Positions 8,834 through 18,500 are shown, counted from the first letter of the stretch. The stretch: DNA of 64,000 nucleotides from Burkholderia arboris (GCF_902499125.1 NZ_CABVPX010000005.1:248001-312000), one strand, 5' to 3'. Translations and numbers: made by a program. Notes: generated by a model from the sequence alone, not told the origin.

Positions 8834-8920
8834 ATGGATCTGGCAATGGCAATGGGTATCGCACTGTTCGGGATGTTCACCGGCAGCACGGTATTATTTT
8901 TCTATCAGCTCGGCCGCTGA
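8834..8920 (+). CDS. very small hydrophobic protein with strong ribosome site
   Basis: 28 residues, nearly all of them one hydrophobic helix (MGIALFGMFTGSTVLFFYQL) ending in GR. The start has an unusually good Shine-Dalgarno sequence, GAGGAGGGGG at 8822-8831, and the frame is followed 25 nt later by a textbook terminator. The combination of ribosome site, helix and terminator argues for a translated small membrane protein. Unknown function. Confidence 0.6.
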   Translation: MDLAMAMGIALFGMFTGSTVLFFYQLGR

Positions 8921-8945
8921 CGGCAATTCCTGCCGAAGTCGACAG

Positions 8946-8972
8946 GCCCGCCATGCAAATGGCGGGCTTTTT
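8946..8972 (+). terminator. rho-independent terminator
   Basis: Perfect 9-bp stem (GCCCGCCAT at 8946-8954 with ATGGCGGGC at 8959-8967), a 4-nt loop and TTTTT. Terminates the small-protein transcript before uppP. Confidence 0.9.
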
Positions 8973-9141
8973 GCTTTCTACATGCTTACAAATTGCAAGC
9001 GTTTGTGTGCATTGCCGCAATAACCTGCCAAATGCCTTGGCGCAGTAATCCTGGCTCGGCATAATCGGGGCGCGTTTTTTCGGACGCGCATCGCGTCGTC
9101 CGTCTTTCTTCCCGCTTAATCTCGACTAAAAGGACCGACGC

Positions 9142-9972
9142 GTGAGTCTCTGGTTTCTGGTATTCCTGAGCGTCCTGCAGGGCGTCACCGAACTCTTTCC
9201 CGTCAGCAGTCTGGGCCATACGCTGCTCGTGCCGGCGCTGTTCGGCATGCATATCGACAAGCACGCGCCGCAACTGCTGCCGTTCCTCGTCGCTCTCCAC
9301 CTCGGCACCGCGCTGGCGTTGCTGTGGTACTTCCGTGCGCGCTGGATCGCGTTGATCGGCGGCTTCTTCGCGCAACTCGGCGGCCGCAAGAACGACGACG
9401 GGCACCTGATGTGGGCGCTGATCATCGGTACGATCCCGACCGGCATCGTCGGGCTGCTGCTCGAGAAGCGTATCGAACGCGTGTTTCACGACCTGCGGAT
9501 CGTCGCGATCGCACTGATCGTGAACGGCGTGCTGCTGTGGCTCGGCGATCGCATCCAGCGCAGCCGCGCGCACCAGGCGCCCGAAAAAATGACCTTCAAG
9601 CAGGCGTTCTTCGTGGGTCTCGCACAGATCGGCGCACTGATTCCGGGTTTTTCGCGTAGCGGGCTGACGATGATCGCCGGCAATGCGGCCGGGTTGACGG
9701 CCGAGAAGGCCGCGGAATTCTCGTTCCTGCTCGGCACGCCGATCATCTTCGCGGCGGGTGTGCTCGAACTGCCGAAGCTGTTTCATGCGCGCGGCCAGCT
9801 CGCCGATGCGCTGCTCGGCGGCGTGCTGACGGCGATCGCCGCGTACCTGAGCGTGCGGTTCCTGATGCGCTATTTCGAAGGGCGTGGCCGGCTCGCGTCG
9901 TTCGGCGTGTATTGCGTGATCGCCGGCGTGTTCTGTCTCGGCTGGTTCATGCTGCATCCGCAGCCGCTTTAA
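9142..9972 (+). CDS. uppP: undecaprenyl-diphosphatase
   Basis: 276 residues, GTG start with AAAAGGA 8 nt upstream. Polytopic BacA/UppP enzyme that removes one phosphate from undecaprenyl diphosphate at the periplasmic face of the inner membrane, recycling the lipid carrier for peptidoglycan and polysaccharide synthesis; overexpression gives bacitracin resistance. Both family motifs are visible: the E-x2-PVSSLGH motif at about residues 17-28 and PGFSRSG near residue 170, with about eight membrane helices. Stands alone. Confidence 0.96.
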   Translation: MSLWFLVFLSVLQGVTELFPVSSLGHTLLVPALFGMHIDKHAPQLLPFLVALHLGTALALLWYFRARWIALIGGFFAQLGGRKNDDGHLMWALIIGTIPTGIVGLLLEKRIERVFHDLRIVAIALIVNGVLLWLGDRIQRSRAHQAPEKMTFKQAFFVGLAQIGALIPGFSRSGLTMIAGNAAGLTAEKAAEFSFLLGTPIIFAAGVLELPKLFHARGQLADALLGGVLTAIAAYLSVRFLMRYFEGRGRLASFGVYCVIAGVFCLGWFMLHPQPL

Positions 9973-10015
9973 GGGTGGGATGGCTCGCCTCGCGTGATGT
10001 GGCGCGATGATCGGG

Positions 10016-10021
10016 TATAAT
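10016..10021 (+). promoter_or_regulatory. possible -10 element before tRNA-Arg
   Basis: A perfect TATAAT lies 132 nt before the tRNA-Arg gene, but no good -35 box is found 16-18 nt upstream. It is the best promoter candidate for the tRNA; weak evidence. Confidence 0.3.
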
Positions 10022-10152
10022 TTCGGGCTCGGTTCCATACCGGGCCCGTTTTGTTTCGGGGCTTCGAGTGAGGTGGTGCGGTTGCCTTTACGCGCGACTC
10101 GAATGCCCGACGCCGAATGCGGTCCGCGTCAGGCCGTGTCTTTTCTCCCCGA

Positions 10153-10229
10153 CCGCCCTTAGCTCAGTTGGATAGAGCAACGGCCTTCTAAGCCGTAGGT
10201 CACACGTTCGAATCGTGTAGGGCGGGCCA
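10153..10229 (+). tRNA. tRNA-Arg(TCT)
   Basis: 77 nt with encoded CCA. Acceptor CCGCCCT pairs with AGGGCGG, the D-arm is GCTCAGTTGGATAGAGC, the anticodon loop CTTCTAA gives TCT (reads AGA), and the T-loop is TTCGAAT. A lower-GC stretch of about 3 kb starts just after its 3' end. Confidence 0.97.
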
Positions 10230-10840
10230 GTCAGATCAATGGGTTGCGGCGGTTTTCTTCCCGCGATGATTCAACGCATGTTGTCGTGTAAGCGTCGTGT
10301 CGGCATTTCGATCAACGCGAGCTAGTGCGCGTCGGCTTAGCGAACGCTGTGTAGGGACTTTCTGTTGGCAACGGCGGCGCGTCGATAGCGTGCTGGCCGC
10401 GCGGACTCACGCCAAAATGCGTCGGGCAGGCCGGTGGCTTTCTCGTGCATCGCTCACTGCGCGTAGCGTCCGATGCGCGTTGCTACCGTTCGTCCCGGTT
10501 GAAATTGCCCATCCTTCGCGATCCGGCATTTCGCGTAATTGCACCTCTGCAGCGAAGTTTTCGGCGAGCCGTTCGAGCACGCGCAAATCAGACGCCGTCA
10601 ACAGACCCAGGCCCACCACAAGCGACGCGATTCGCATTAACGACGCTGCTTATTGCAGACTTTTTCTTGACTCGCCGACGAGGAAAATGGCGGGCGCATC
10701 TCGAAACCCGGGGGAAACTGCTTTACGCGAACCGGCTGAATTTGGGGGCGCAAGTTGACCTGCTGAACCGCCGCGCATGGATCCACGCGATTCCGGCAAA
10801 CTGCCGGAAGCTTATGGATCGGTGAGCAACAGACGCGTGT
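10230..10840. other. 611 bp without a supported gene
   Basis: Several short open frames exist on both strands, but none has a ribosome site, a hydrophobic or otherwise coherent sequence, or a recognisable family. Composition is less GC-rich than the flanking core. I see no integrase, no repeat of the tRNA 3' end, and no transposase. It may be eroded former island sequence. Confidence 0.5.
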
Positions 10841-11497
10841 TTACTTATCCAGATAGATATAGAGTGAAACAAGTGCGGTTGCCATTATCGCCGCGGCCAT
10901 GAGCAAGCGGAACCGTGGAGCGAGCCGCACGGTTGCGTGCATGAAGCCGGTGTTCAGGCGGGCCGGCGATATGAGAAAGGATGTGTACCAGATCAAGAAA
11001 TTCAAGCAGAACGCCATCGCGAACATCAGGCCTGATACCGTCACACGCACATAGGTGTGCAGTGTGCTGGCATCCTGCGGGGCGGTGAAGCAAATCCATT
11101 GGCCGAGAAGAAGCCCGAGCATCAACGCCCCGAGTGCATAGGTATTCTGTAGCACCTGATATGCGGCGATCGCAAGCCACCTCTGACGAGGAAGCGCAAT
11201 CAGCAGGCCGACAAGGATCATCCCAAGCACCGCAAAGACGTTCCAGATATGTGGCCCAATGCCTTCCTGGATTGCTGTTTGCAGATATTTGACTGATCGA
11301 TGGCTACCGAGCCAGTCAGTTAAGACTACTCCGGTTATGGCTGGTAGCGTCCAAGCTGCGAGAACAATGGCGGCTTGCTTCCAAGCGCAACGGGGCAAGA
11401 AGTCCGAACGTTTGAAGTCGCGGGTGTGATGCCGAATCCAGCTTCGGGTTCGATTCAGCAGTGTCCGAAAAACTGACGGGGTTGTCGTGCTTTGCAT
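10841..11497 (-). CDS. polytopic inner-membrane protein of unknown function
   Basis: 218 residues with a basic N-terminus of about 40 residues and five likely membrane helices: around 42-62, 85-105, 115-137, 153-172 and 195-214. No motif identifies a family. Composition is less GC-rich than the core genome (for example AAT, ATT and TTT codons are common). No good ribosome site precedes the ATG. Flanked by a gene-less stretch after tRNA-Arg and by a pseudogene; likely cargo of a small horizontally acquired segment. Confidence 0.6.
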   Translation of the reverse strand: MQSTTTPSVFRTLLNRTRSWIRHHTRDFKRSDFLPRCAWKQAAIVLAAWTLPAITGVVLTDWLGSHRSVKYLQTAIQEGIGPHIWNVFAVLGMILVGLLIALPRQRWLAIAAYQVLQNTYALGALMLGLLLGQWICFTAPQDASTLHTYVRVTVSGLMFAMAFCLNFLIWYTSFLISPARLNTGFMHATVRLAPRFRLLMAAAIMATALVSLYIYLDK

Positions 11498-11669
11498 TGG
11501 GTGTGTCGTTCGGAAGAGCGACGGCGAGAGTGGTCAATGGCGTTTGTGCAATCCGTCGCGCGTGAGATCACGCCGATTATCCATAAAAATATCGCGTGAT
11601 CCAAGCTGGAGTCTGAATTCGTTTGGAATTCCCAAGGTCTCTCTCTTGCCTGTTGCTGGAGAGGCCGTT

Positions 11670-12036
11670 ATGAAAAAGACAATCAGGGCCGAAATTCGTG
11701 GTGTCACTCTCGCGACATCTTGCTCGGCGTACTCGACCTGCATCAGCTGTCCGAGTTTGCAAGCATGCACGGGCCAGAGCGGTAACACATATAGCGTCGA
11801 CAGGTTGGGCGGCTTGACGGCCGTGAGCGGTTACAACGGGCAGACGGGCAGTTCGTGGCGTGAGACGGCGAGCACGCGTGGCAACACGACTACGATCAAT
11901 GGCACCGACCGCCGCGAACGGACAGAGCTGAAACGAAACCGTCCAGAATTTCGGAAACGGAAATCGATCGATATCCGGTGTCAATTCGAAAGGGAATACA
12001 TTCAACCGCTACTGCACGACGTACGGCGGTCACTGA
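11670..12036 (+). pseudogene. frameshifted Gly/Asn repeat exported protein
   Basis: Starts at ATG 11670 after GGAGAGG. The frame reads through Cys-rich then Gly/Asn/Thr-rich sequence with a repeat of the style GQTGSSW-ET-x-GNTTTINGTD. After GGC ACC GAC at 11901-11909 the repeat breaks. Skipping one base (the extra C near 11910) restores the theme in another frame: ANGQS, a TGA at 11929-11931 exactly where the repeat expects Trp (TGG), then NETVQNFGNGNRSISGVNSKGN, ending CTTYGGH and a stop at 12034-12036. So one inserted base plus one Trp-to-stop change seem to have destroyed a repeat protein. Family not recognised; the N-terminal signal region also looks degraded. Confidence 0.55.
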
Positions 12037-12326
12037 TCCTGCGTATACCTCGCGGCAAACGATGTATCGGCGGTGCTTTGGTCATGCAGTGTGCTCAATG
12101 AGCCCAGTGCGACATTACGCACCGTCGTGTATTGAGCGGCAGAAGGTATCGCGAAATTTCAAGCTCTAATGCTTCGCGTCGAGCGCCGTTTCGTCTGATG
12201 AATTCGAGTGTTGGTTTGCGGCAGTTTCTTATTGATTTGACTTATTGCGCAGCATTCGCGCGACGTGTAGTCTCGGTCCCGGAGATCTGGCGATTAGTCC
12301 AAACATGGCATCGCACGGGGAAAATA

Positions 12327-13256
12327 ATGAATATCAATATCAAGAAGGGATGCTCGAGCACATCACTTGCTGTTGTCGCATCTGCAGTGGTGTTTCTGTC
12401 GGGCTGTGCTTCCTCGTTTATCGTCAGGCCGCAGGCGTCTTCCAGTTCCGACGGCAATCCACGAAATTCGGCTCTATCTGCAGGCGCCGCAGCCGACTTC
12501 GACGCAAGCAAGCTATCTCCACCCTCTGGATATCAGCCCCTTGATCCAGCTCCCGTAGCGGTCAGGCCCATCGGCGGGAAGGCTGCCAAGCCAGAAGACA
12601 TTCTGAATGCCTTGCCCGACGAAACGATGAGGCTCGCCGTTGGACAAATCGACGTAAATGGAAATGTAACTTACGGCCCCGTGAGCATGAGTGTCGAGAA
12701 TGGTAGATATATCGTCACGGTCGACTACATAAAATCCAATACCTATCCGCTGTTCGTAAAGAAGACCGACGCACGTCCGGACGGGTCATTTCGCGCCACC
12801 TTCGTTGACGATGGAAAGCTAGCTGACCTCGCCGTGCCTGTCTATATCGGTGTGGGATTGCGCGTAACGGCGACGCTCAATACCACGAAAGCCGGGGTTA
12901 ACCTTGGCAACCTGATCGCGATCGGTGCCGCTGCGCAAGCCAGCCAATTGTCAGGAACGCTCGTCGTGCAGACACTTGGCCTGACGGGAGAGAACATCTC
13001 TACTGCATTGCCCATTCCATCCGATATTAGTCTCGCCTCGATTCAAAGTGCGATCCAGGCACTCGGCACAATGAAAGCCAAGTTGTACGACACGTCCAAA
13101 ACCCATGTCGAGCCGCGTGTGGTCGGCGTCTACAACAACATCGGGGGTAGCACGAACGAAACCATCAACGGGATCATCTCCGGCGTCCTTGCCAAGCCAC
13201 TGCCGCTTGATGTCCCGGTCGAACGGCCAACCAAGGCGAAGGTCGCTGCAAAATAG
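12327..13256 (+). CDS. large lipoprotein of unknown function
   Basis: 309 residues. Lipobox VFLSGC places the acylated Cys near residue 27. The mature part begins with a Ser/Ala/Pro-rich linker (to about residue 80), then a beta-rich domain (VGQIDVNGNVTYGPVSMSVENGRYIVTVDYI) and a C-terminal half with repeated short hydrophobic strands. No known domain recognised. Start at 12327 is preceded by GGGGAAAATA. GC content is visibly lower than the neighbouring glmS, consistent with the preceding 2 kb having been acquired. Likely faces the periplasm or cell surface. Confidence 0.7.
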   Translation: MNINIKKGCSSTSLAVVASAVVFLSGCASSFIVRPQASSSSDGNPRNSALSAGAAADFDASKLSPPSGYQPLDPAPVAVRPIGGKAAKPEDILNALPDETMRLAVGQIDVNGNVTYGPVSMSVENGRYIVTVDYIKSNTYPLFVKKTDARPDGSFRATFVDDGKLADLAVPVYIGVGLRVTATLNTTKAGVNLGNLIAIGAAAQASQLSGTLVVQTLGLTGENISTALPIPSDISLASIQSAIQALGTMKAKLYDTSKTHVEPRVVGVYNNIGGSTNETINGIISGVLAKPLPLDVPVERPTKAKVAAK

Positions 13257-13302
13257 GATCCCATCAGGTATCCGCAATCGAGTCCGACACCTTGTTGGCC
13301 TT

Positions 13303-15120
13303 TTACTCCACCGTCACCGATTTCGCCAGATTCCTCGGCTTGTCGATATCCGCGCCGCGCAAGCACGCCGCGTGATACGCGAGCAACTGCAACGGCACGA
13401 CGTGCAGGATCGGCGACAACAGGCCGTAGTAATCCGGCATCCGCAGTACCGACACGCCTTCGCTGTTGTCGATTCGCGTATCCGCATCGGCGAACACATA
13501 AAGCTGCCCCCCGCGCGCCCGCACTTCCTGCATGTTCGACTTGAGCTTTTCGAGCAGCGCGTCGTTCGGCGCGATGGTCGCGACGGGCATCGTATGCGTC
13601 ACGAGCGCGAGTGGCCCGTGCTTCAGCTCACCGGCCGGATAAGCTTCCGCGTGGATATACGAAATCTCCTTCAGCTTCAGCGCGCCTTCGAGCGCGATCG
13701 GGTAGTGCAGCCCGCGCCCGAGAAACAGCGCGTTTTCGTGCTGCGAGAATTCCGCCGCCCAACGCTCGATCTGCGGCTCCAGCCCGAGCACGTCTTCGAG
13801 CGCACCGGGCAGTCGCCGCAACTGCATCGTGTAGCGCGCGAGCTGTGCGTCGTCGACGTAGCCGCGCAGCCGTCCGAGCGTCACGGCGAGGATGAACAGC
13901 GCGACGAGCTGCGTCGTGAATGCCTTGGTCGACGCGACACCGATTTCCGGGCCGGCCCGCGTCAGGAAGCGCAGGCCGGTCTGGCGCATCATCGCGCTGG
14001 TCGGCACGTTGCAGATCGCCAGCGTATCGATATGGCCGAGCGCCTGCGCGTACTTGAGCGCGGCGAGCGTGTCGGCGGTTTCGCCGGATTGGGACACGCT
14101 GACCACCAGCGTGTTCGGCATCGCGAGCGCATCGCTGTAACGGTACTCGCTCGCAATCTCGACCTGAGCAGGGATGCGTGCGATCGTTTCGAGCCAGCGG
14201 CGCGCGGTCAGACCGGAATAATGACTCGTGCCGCACGCGAGAATCAGCACGTTGTCGATCTGCTCGAACGCACGCGCCGCATCAGGACCGAATACGGCCG
14301 GATCGAACAACCCGGCATCCGGGATCGTCGCGGCCACCGCCTGCGGCTGCTCGAAAATCTCCTTCTGCATGAAGTGCCGGTATGGCCCGAGTTCGACCAC
14401 ACCCTGCGCGGATGAAACGGTTTGTATCGCGCGTTCGATCGGCGCGCCGGTGCGATCGAGCACCCGCACGCCACCTGGCGTCAACTCGACGATGTCGCCT
14501 TCCTCGAGAAAGATGAAGCGGTCGGTGATGCCGGCAAGCGCGAGCGCATCGGACGCGAGAAAGCATTCGCCGTCCTTCACGCCGACGACAAGCGGCGAGC
14601 CGGCCCGCGCGCCGATCAGTCGCTGCGGCTCGTGTTTGCTGAACACCGCGATCGCGTAGGCGCCGTGCAACTGCGACGTCGCATCGCGCACGGCGGCGAG
14701 CAGGTCGCCGCGATACTTGCTGTGGATCAGATGCGCGACGACCTCGGTGTCGGTCTGCCCGTCGAATTCGTAGTGCTCGTCAGACAGTTGCTTGCGCAAC
14801 GTTTCGTGGTTCTCGATGATGCCGTTGTGCACGAGTGCGATCTCGTCGCGCGAAAAGATCGGGTGCGCGTTGCAGGTTGCCGGTGCGCCGTGCGTTGCCC
14901 AGCGCGTGTGCGCGATGCCGGTGCTGCCGGTCAGGCCGGCGCTGCGTACGTGCGCGTCGAGATCGGCGACGCGCGACATGCTTCGTTCGCGGCGCGCCTG
15001 GCCGTCGACGACCGTCGCCACCCCACATGAATCGTAGCCGCGATATTCAAGGCGGCGCAAACCTTCAATCAGAATCGGAACGATGTCCCGTTGCGCGACC
15101 GCGCCGACGATGCCACACAT
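13303..15120 (-). CDS. glmS: glutamine--fructose-6-phosphate aminotransferase
   Basis: 605 residues, normal length. Starts MCGIVGAV with the nucleophilic Cys2 of the glutaminase domain (residues 2-230), followed by two SIS sugar-isomerase domains (about 280-420 and 450-600) and the characteristic C-terminus AKSVTVE. It makes glucosamine-6-phosphate from fructose-6-phosphate and glutamine, the entry to UDP-GlcNAc. It lies 48 nt downstream of, and on the same strand as, the exopolysaccharide genes, so it may be cotranscribed and feed amino-sugar precursor to them. A second glmS elsewhere in the genome, beside glmU, would be expected if this copy is dedicated. Confidence 0.95.
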   Translation of the reverse strand: MCGIVGAVAQRDIVPILIEGLRRLEYRGYDSCGVATVVDGQARRERSMSRVADLDAHVRSAGLTGSTGIAHTRWATHGAPATCNAHPIFSRDEIALVHNGIIENHETLRKQLSDEHYEFDGQTDTEVVAHLIHSKYRGDLLAAVRDATSQLHGAYAIAVFSKHEPQRLIGARAGSPLVVGVKDGECFLASDALALAGITDRFIFLEEGDIVELTPGGVRVLDRTGAPIERAIQTVSSAQGVVELGPYRHFMQKEIFEQPQAVAATIPDAGLFDPAVFGPDAARAFEQIDNVLILACGTSHYSGLTARRWLETIARIPAQVEIASEYRYSDALAMPNTLVVSVSQSGETADTLAALKYAQALGHIDTLAICNVPTSAMMRQTGLRFLTRAGPEIGVASTKAFTTQLVALFILAVTLGRLRGYVDDAQLARYTMQLRRLPGALEDVLGLEPQIERWAAEFSQHENALFLGRGLHYPIALEGALKLKEISYIHAEAYPAGELKHGPLALVTHTMPVATIAPNDALLEKLKSNMQEVRARGGQLYVFADADTRIDNSEGVSVLRMPDYYGLLSPILHVVPLQLLAYHAACLRGADIDKPRNLAKSVTVE

Positions 15121-15168
15121 GACACGTCTCCTTCCCTGTCAAGCCTGTTGGACCACATGCACGCTGTG

Positions 15169-16257
15169 TCAGCGCGACGCAGTCTCCGTTGCCTCCGCCG
15201 TCGTGAAGCCGCATTGAGCGGGCGCGACGGGGTCGGCCATCCTGCTTTCGAATGCGAGATAAAGCGATTCCTCCAGTACGTTCCAGTGCGCGCCGTGCCG
15301 GTACGGGCCCGATCGCGCATGCCAGCAGGCGACCGTGCTCCAGTCGTTCATCTTGAAGGCGACCAGTGCGATCAGTCCCCACGGGTAATCGCTGCCGGCG
15401 AGTTGCAGCCAGGTCTTGCCGTATTTCTGCATCCACTGCGCGTAGATCGTCTCGTTCGACTGGTCGGGAACACGAATCCCGGACAGGAGCGGGAAGATCT
15501 GCGCGACTTTCGCCGGGTAGAAGCTCGTATCGCTGATGCGTTGCGTGCTAGCGCGAAAGCCGGATTGCGTGCCGCGCCAGAACACCTTCAGGATCGCGGA
15601 CGAGAGCCGGTCGGCGCGCTGGCTCCACGGGCCCGCATGCGTGTAGTCGGCATGCCGGACGTAGTACGCGGCGAGCGCCTGGAACGCGCTGTGTACCTCG
15701 ACGTTGTCCATCAGCAGCGCGACGTGCAGCGTCGACGAGATCTGATAGACGCCGGCCGGCTTGCTGAGCAGCGTGTCCAGATGCGCGCCCGCGCGGTTCA
15801 GGCTGAGTTCCCACGCGGCGGGCATGCCGTCGGGCGGCGCGAAGCGGGAGAGCAGTTCGATCCACGTCGCCATCATCGAGTCGTCGGCGTCGGCTTCCGC
15901 GCATGTGCTGTACTGGCCGCTCTTCACGCAGTAGCGATCGAAGCCGCCGTCGGGGCGCTGACGCGGCAACAGCCACGCGATCCACGCGAGTGCGGCCTGG
16001 TGGGCGTCGAGCCCGGCGTCGGCGGCGGCGAGCAGCGCCTTCGCCGCAAAATACGGATCGATGCCGGCGCCATTCAGGCGCACGGTGATCGCACCGTCGG
16101 GGCGCTGGTACAGCCCGTTGAGCTGGAGTTCGGCGGCGCTCGCATGCAGCGCGAAGCCGAATGCCGAGACACAGCAGGCAACGCACCACAGACGGCATAG
16201 CCGGGCGGTGGCCGCCAGGCGTGCGCGTGCGGCCGGGAAAAGCGCGGGCCGGTTCAT
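15169..16257 (-). CDS. exported helical-barrel protein of the exopolysaccharide locus, possible glycan-degrading enzyme
   Basis: 362 residues with a long signal peptide ending around HASA (residue 42). The mature protein is rich in Trp, Tyr and Ala in an alternating helical pattern (ALAWIAWLLPRQRPDGGFDRYC, DDSMMATWIELLSRF), which looks like an (alpha/alpha) barrel of the kind used by glycoside hydrolases, lyases and terpenoid cyclases. Asp/Glu pairs such as EADADDS near residue 120 could be catalytic. The start at 16257 has AGGAG 9 nt upstream. It lies 92 nt after the deacetylase-like gene. A role in cutting or trimming the polymer in the periplasm is inferred from context; the family is not identified with certainty. 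Confidence 0.6.
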   Translation of the reverse strand: MNRPALFPAARARLAATARLCRLWCVACCVSAFGFALHASAAELQLNGLYQRPDGAITVRLNGAGIDPYFAAKALLAAADAGLDAHQAALAWIAWLLPRQRPDGGFDRYCVKSGQYSTCAEADADDSMMATWIELLSRFAPPDGMPAAWELSLNRAGAHLDTLLSKPAGVYQISSTLHVALLMDNVEVHSAFQALAAYYVRHADYTHAGPWSQRADRLSSAILKVFWRGTQSGFRASTQRISDTSFYPAKVAQIFPLLSGIRVPDQSNETIYAQWMQKYGKTWLQLAGSDYPWGLIALVAFKMNDWSTVACWHARSGPYRHGAHWNVLEESLYLAFESRMADPVAPAQCGFTTAEATETASR

Positions 16258-16349
16258 GATCGGGGGCTCCTGCGCGGTGGTCCTGCGCAAATCCCGCCGG
16301 GCGCGGCGTTGGCCGCGTCGCGCGCCGGCGGGTGGGTCGACGTTGCGGC

Positions 16350-18500
16350 TCAGTTCACCTTGGCGCTGGTGAACTTGATGCTGGTGCCGCTGTTCGCGGT
16401 GACGAGCCAGTATGTCGAGTCGGTGATGACGACGCTGCCGATGCCTTGTGTGATGACGGGCAGGGCGAAGCCCTTCTTCGGCAGCAACCAGGTCATGTTC
16501 GCGAGGCTCGTCGGGTGGCTGGCGGCGAATGACCAGCTACTGCCCGTGTCGGTGGCCGACCACGTGACGTTCAGGCGTGCGCGATCGAAGATCGTGATGT
16601 CACTCATCGTGTACCACTTGAACTGACCGAGCAGCTTCAGCGTATTGGCTTGCGAGAAGATCGCGGACAGTGTCGACGTGTAGGACGAAGCGCCGAGCGG
16701 GTGCGCATAGATCAGCCGGCTCGTGCGGTTTGCGACCACGAAGTTCATCAGGGCTGCGTACCAGTTGTTCACGTCGCTCGTCGGCACCGCATACTGCTGG
16801 AACTCCTCGAACGTCGCGTACTTGCCGAACGGCATCACGGGGTAAGCCCACAGGCCCGGGTTCAGCAGCGCGCCGTTGCGGTATGCGCGGGTCGGTGCCG
16901 AGCCGGTGTGGCCGGTGAAGTAGTACCCGTTGAAGCCGTTGGCTTCGAGCCAGTTGACCGACCAGGTCGGCGTGTTGCCTTCCGGCGCCGCGTATTCGAC
17001 GTCCGGCTGGCCCGTCGCTGCCTGGATGGCCTGATGGTTCATCACCAGATACTGCGTGAACGTGCTCGCGTTCGTTTCGCTGGCATTTGCCCCCCAGTAG
17101 TCGTGAATCCAGCCGCCGTGGCTGCCGACGTGATGGCCCTTGCTCAGGAAGTACTTCACGAGGCTCTGCGCGGTGGGGTTGTTGGCGAGGTTCACGCCGT
17201 CGCCGTCGCCGAAGGCCGCTTCGTCAGGGCCGGCCGTGATCACGAGCGAGAACGGCCCGTTGTTCCACACGCCGAGGTTCTTCAGCTGGAGCGCAGGCTG
17301 GATCTGGTCGCCCGCACAGAAGTGCCAGTTGAACACCAATCCGGCCATTGCCTTCGGCAGCGGCGACAGCGACGGCAGGTTCAGCATCTGCGTGCCGAAA
17401 TAATGCAGGTAGCCGTGGATCAGCATGCCGTCGGTCTGGCCGTCGAGGTAGGCGAGCGGCAGGTTGACGAACAGCACGCCGCCGTTGCCGTACGTGTTGT
17501 AGCCGGACACCAGCCCGAACGTCGGAGACGTCAGGATCGTCGTGCCGGTGTACGTGCCCTGCGTGACGAAGCTCGGATAGGTGAGGAAGCCGTACACGTA
17601 GCCGGAGATGCCTTCGAGCGTGTCGGTGGTCGTCGCCATCGTGGACGCGAGCGCGGTGGCCGCCTTGCCGGTCGTCGTGCTGACGAGCGAGTTGGCGCTA
17701 TACGTGCCGGACTTCACGAGCTTGCCGTTCGCGACGCCGTTCAGCTTCGGGGCCGTCTGGTTCAGCACGCCGCTGCCTGCAGGCGACGTGTCGTACTGGA
17801 ACCATGCGCCGTGGTTGTAGTTGGCGAGGCCACCGGGGTTCGACGGGCTGCCGGACAGATAGAGCGCGGTACCGGTCGTCGGCTTCGACGAGTTGTTCGA
17901 CTTCGAGTTGCTGGTGGTCGCCGCGGCCATGACGCTGGCGGTCGTCGTGGTCGAAGCCGTCGTGGTCCACGTCATGGACTTGCCGGGAGGCACCTGGAGC
18001 GTGCGCAGCCAGCTGCTCATGCCGGTCACGTTGCCGAGACCGATCATGTTGCCGCCCAATTGGTCATACAGTACGTAGTCCACACCGACCATGTTGCTGA
18101 AACGAGATTTCGGGCTCACGTAGAAGCCGGCCGAATTCAGCACGCCGAAATCGTAGACGAGCATCACCTTGCCGCCGTTCAGCGCGTAGTTCTGGATCGC
18201 CGTGACGAGCGTGTCGTCGGCCGTCGTGTGCACCTGGTCCGGCAGGATCAGGCCGGGATACTGCGATAGCGACGAGCCGGCCGCCATGAACTGGCTGTCG
18301 GTCATGACCGTGATCTGCAGCCCTTCCTCCTGCGCGGTGTCGAGCCATGCGGACACACGCGGATCGGGCAGCGTCAGCGTATTCGGCACCAGCAGGATGA
18401 GCTGGTTGGTGGCCGCCTGAACGCCGCCCGGACTGAATGCGAACGCCAGCGCGAACAACGCGAACAGGATCCGCAAGAACTTGCCTGACTTTGCCAACAT
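16350..18500 (-). CDS. exported polysaccharide-deacetylase-like protein
   Basis: 716 residues with a signal peptide (MLAKSGKFLRILFALFALAFAF, cleavage near residue 29). Residues about 30-180 form a Rossmann-like domain (LILLVPNT, GGKVMLVYDFGVLNSAG). A Thr/Ser/Ala/Asn-rich segment follows near 180-215. The region from about 390 has NodB features: an Asp426-Glu427 pair in ITAGPDEAA, and SH-x4-H at residues 460-466 in a GSHGGWIHD context, close to but one residue longer than the usual SHxxxH-type zinc motif. It could N-deacetylate an amino-sugar polymer in the periplasm. AGGAG lies 7 nt before the start. A sigma-54-type promoter lies about 200 nt upstream. Confidence 0.75.
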   Translation of the reverse strand: MLAKSGKFLRILFALFALAFAFSPGGVQAATNQLILLVPNTLTLPDPRVSAWLDTAQEEGLQITVMTDSQFMAAGSSLSQYPGLILPDQVHTTADDTLVTAIQNYALNGGKVMLVYDFGVLNSAGFYVSPKSRFSNMVGVDYVLYDQLGGNMIGLGNVTGMSSWLRTLQVPPGKSMTWTTTASTTTTASVMAAATTSNSKSNNSSKPTTGTALYLSGSPSNPGGLANYNHGAWFQYDTSPAGSGVLNQTAPKLNGVANGKLVKSGTYSANSLVSTTTGKAATALASTMATTTDTLEGISGYVYGFLTYPSFVTQGTYTGTTILTSPTFGLVSGYNTYGNGGVLFVNLPLAYLDGQTDGMLIHGYLHYFGTQMLNLPSLSPLPKAMAGLVFNWHFCAGDQIQPALQLKNLGVWNNGPFSLVITAGPDEAAFGDGDGVNLANNPTAQSLVKYFLSKGHHVGSHGGWIHDYWGANASETNASTFTQYLVMNHQAIQAATGQPDVEYAAPEGNTPTWSVNWLEANGFNGYYFTGHTGSAPTRAYRNGALLNPGLWAYPVMPFGKYATFEEFQQYAVPTSDVNNWYAALMNFVVANRTSRLIYAHPLGASSYTSTLSAIFSQANTLKLLGQFKWYTMSDITIFDRARLNVTWSATDTGSSWSFAASHPTSLANMTWLLPKKGFALPVITQGIGSVVITDSTYWLVTANSGTSIKFTSAKVN

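Noticed and set aside
10445..10825. Open frame of 126 codons after tRNA-Arg as a gene or integrase remnant
   Set aside because: No ribosome site, Arg/Ser-rich sequence without a coherent fold, and no integrase motif; treated as non-coding.
13257..13302. Possible att repeat of the tRNA-Arg 3' end at the right border of the islet
   Set aside because: Only scattered short matches to the tRNA end; no direct repeat long enough to call.
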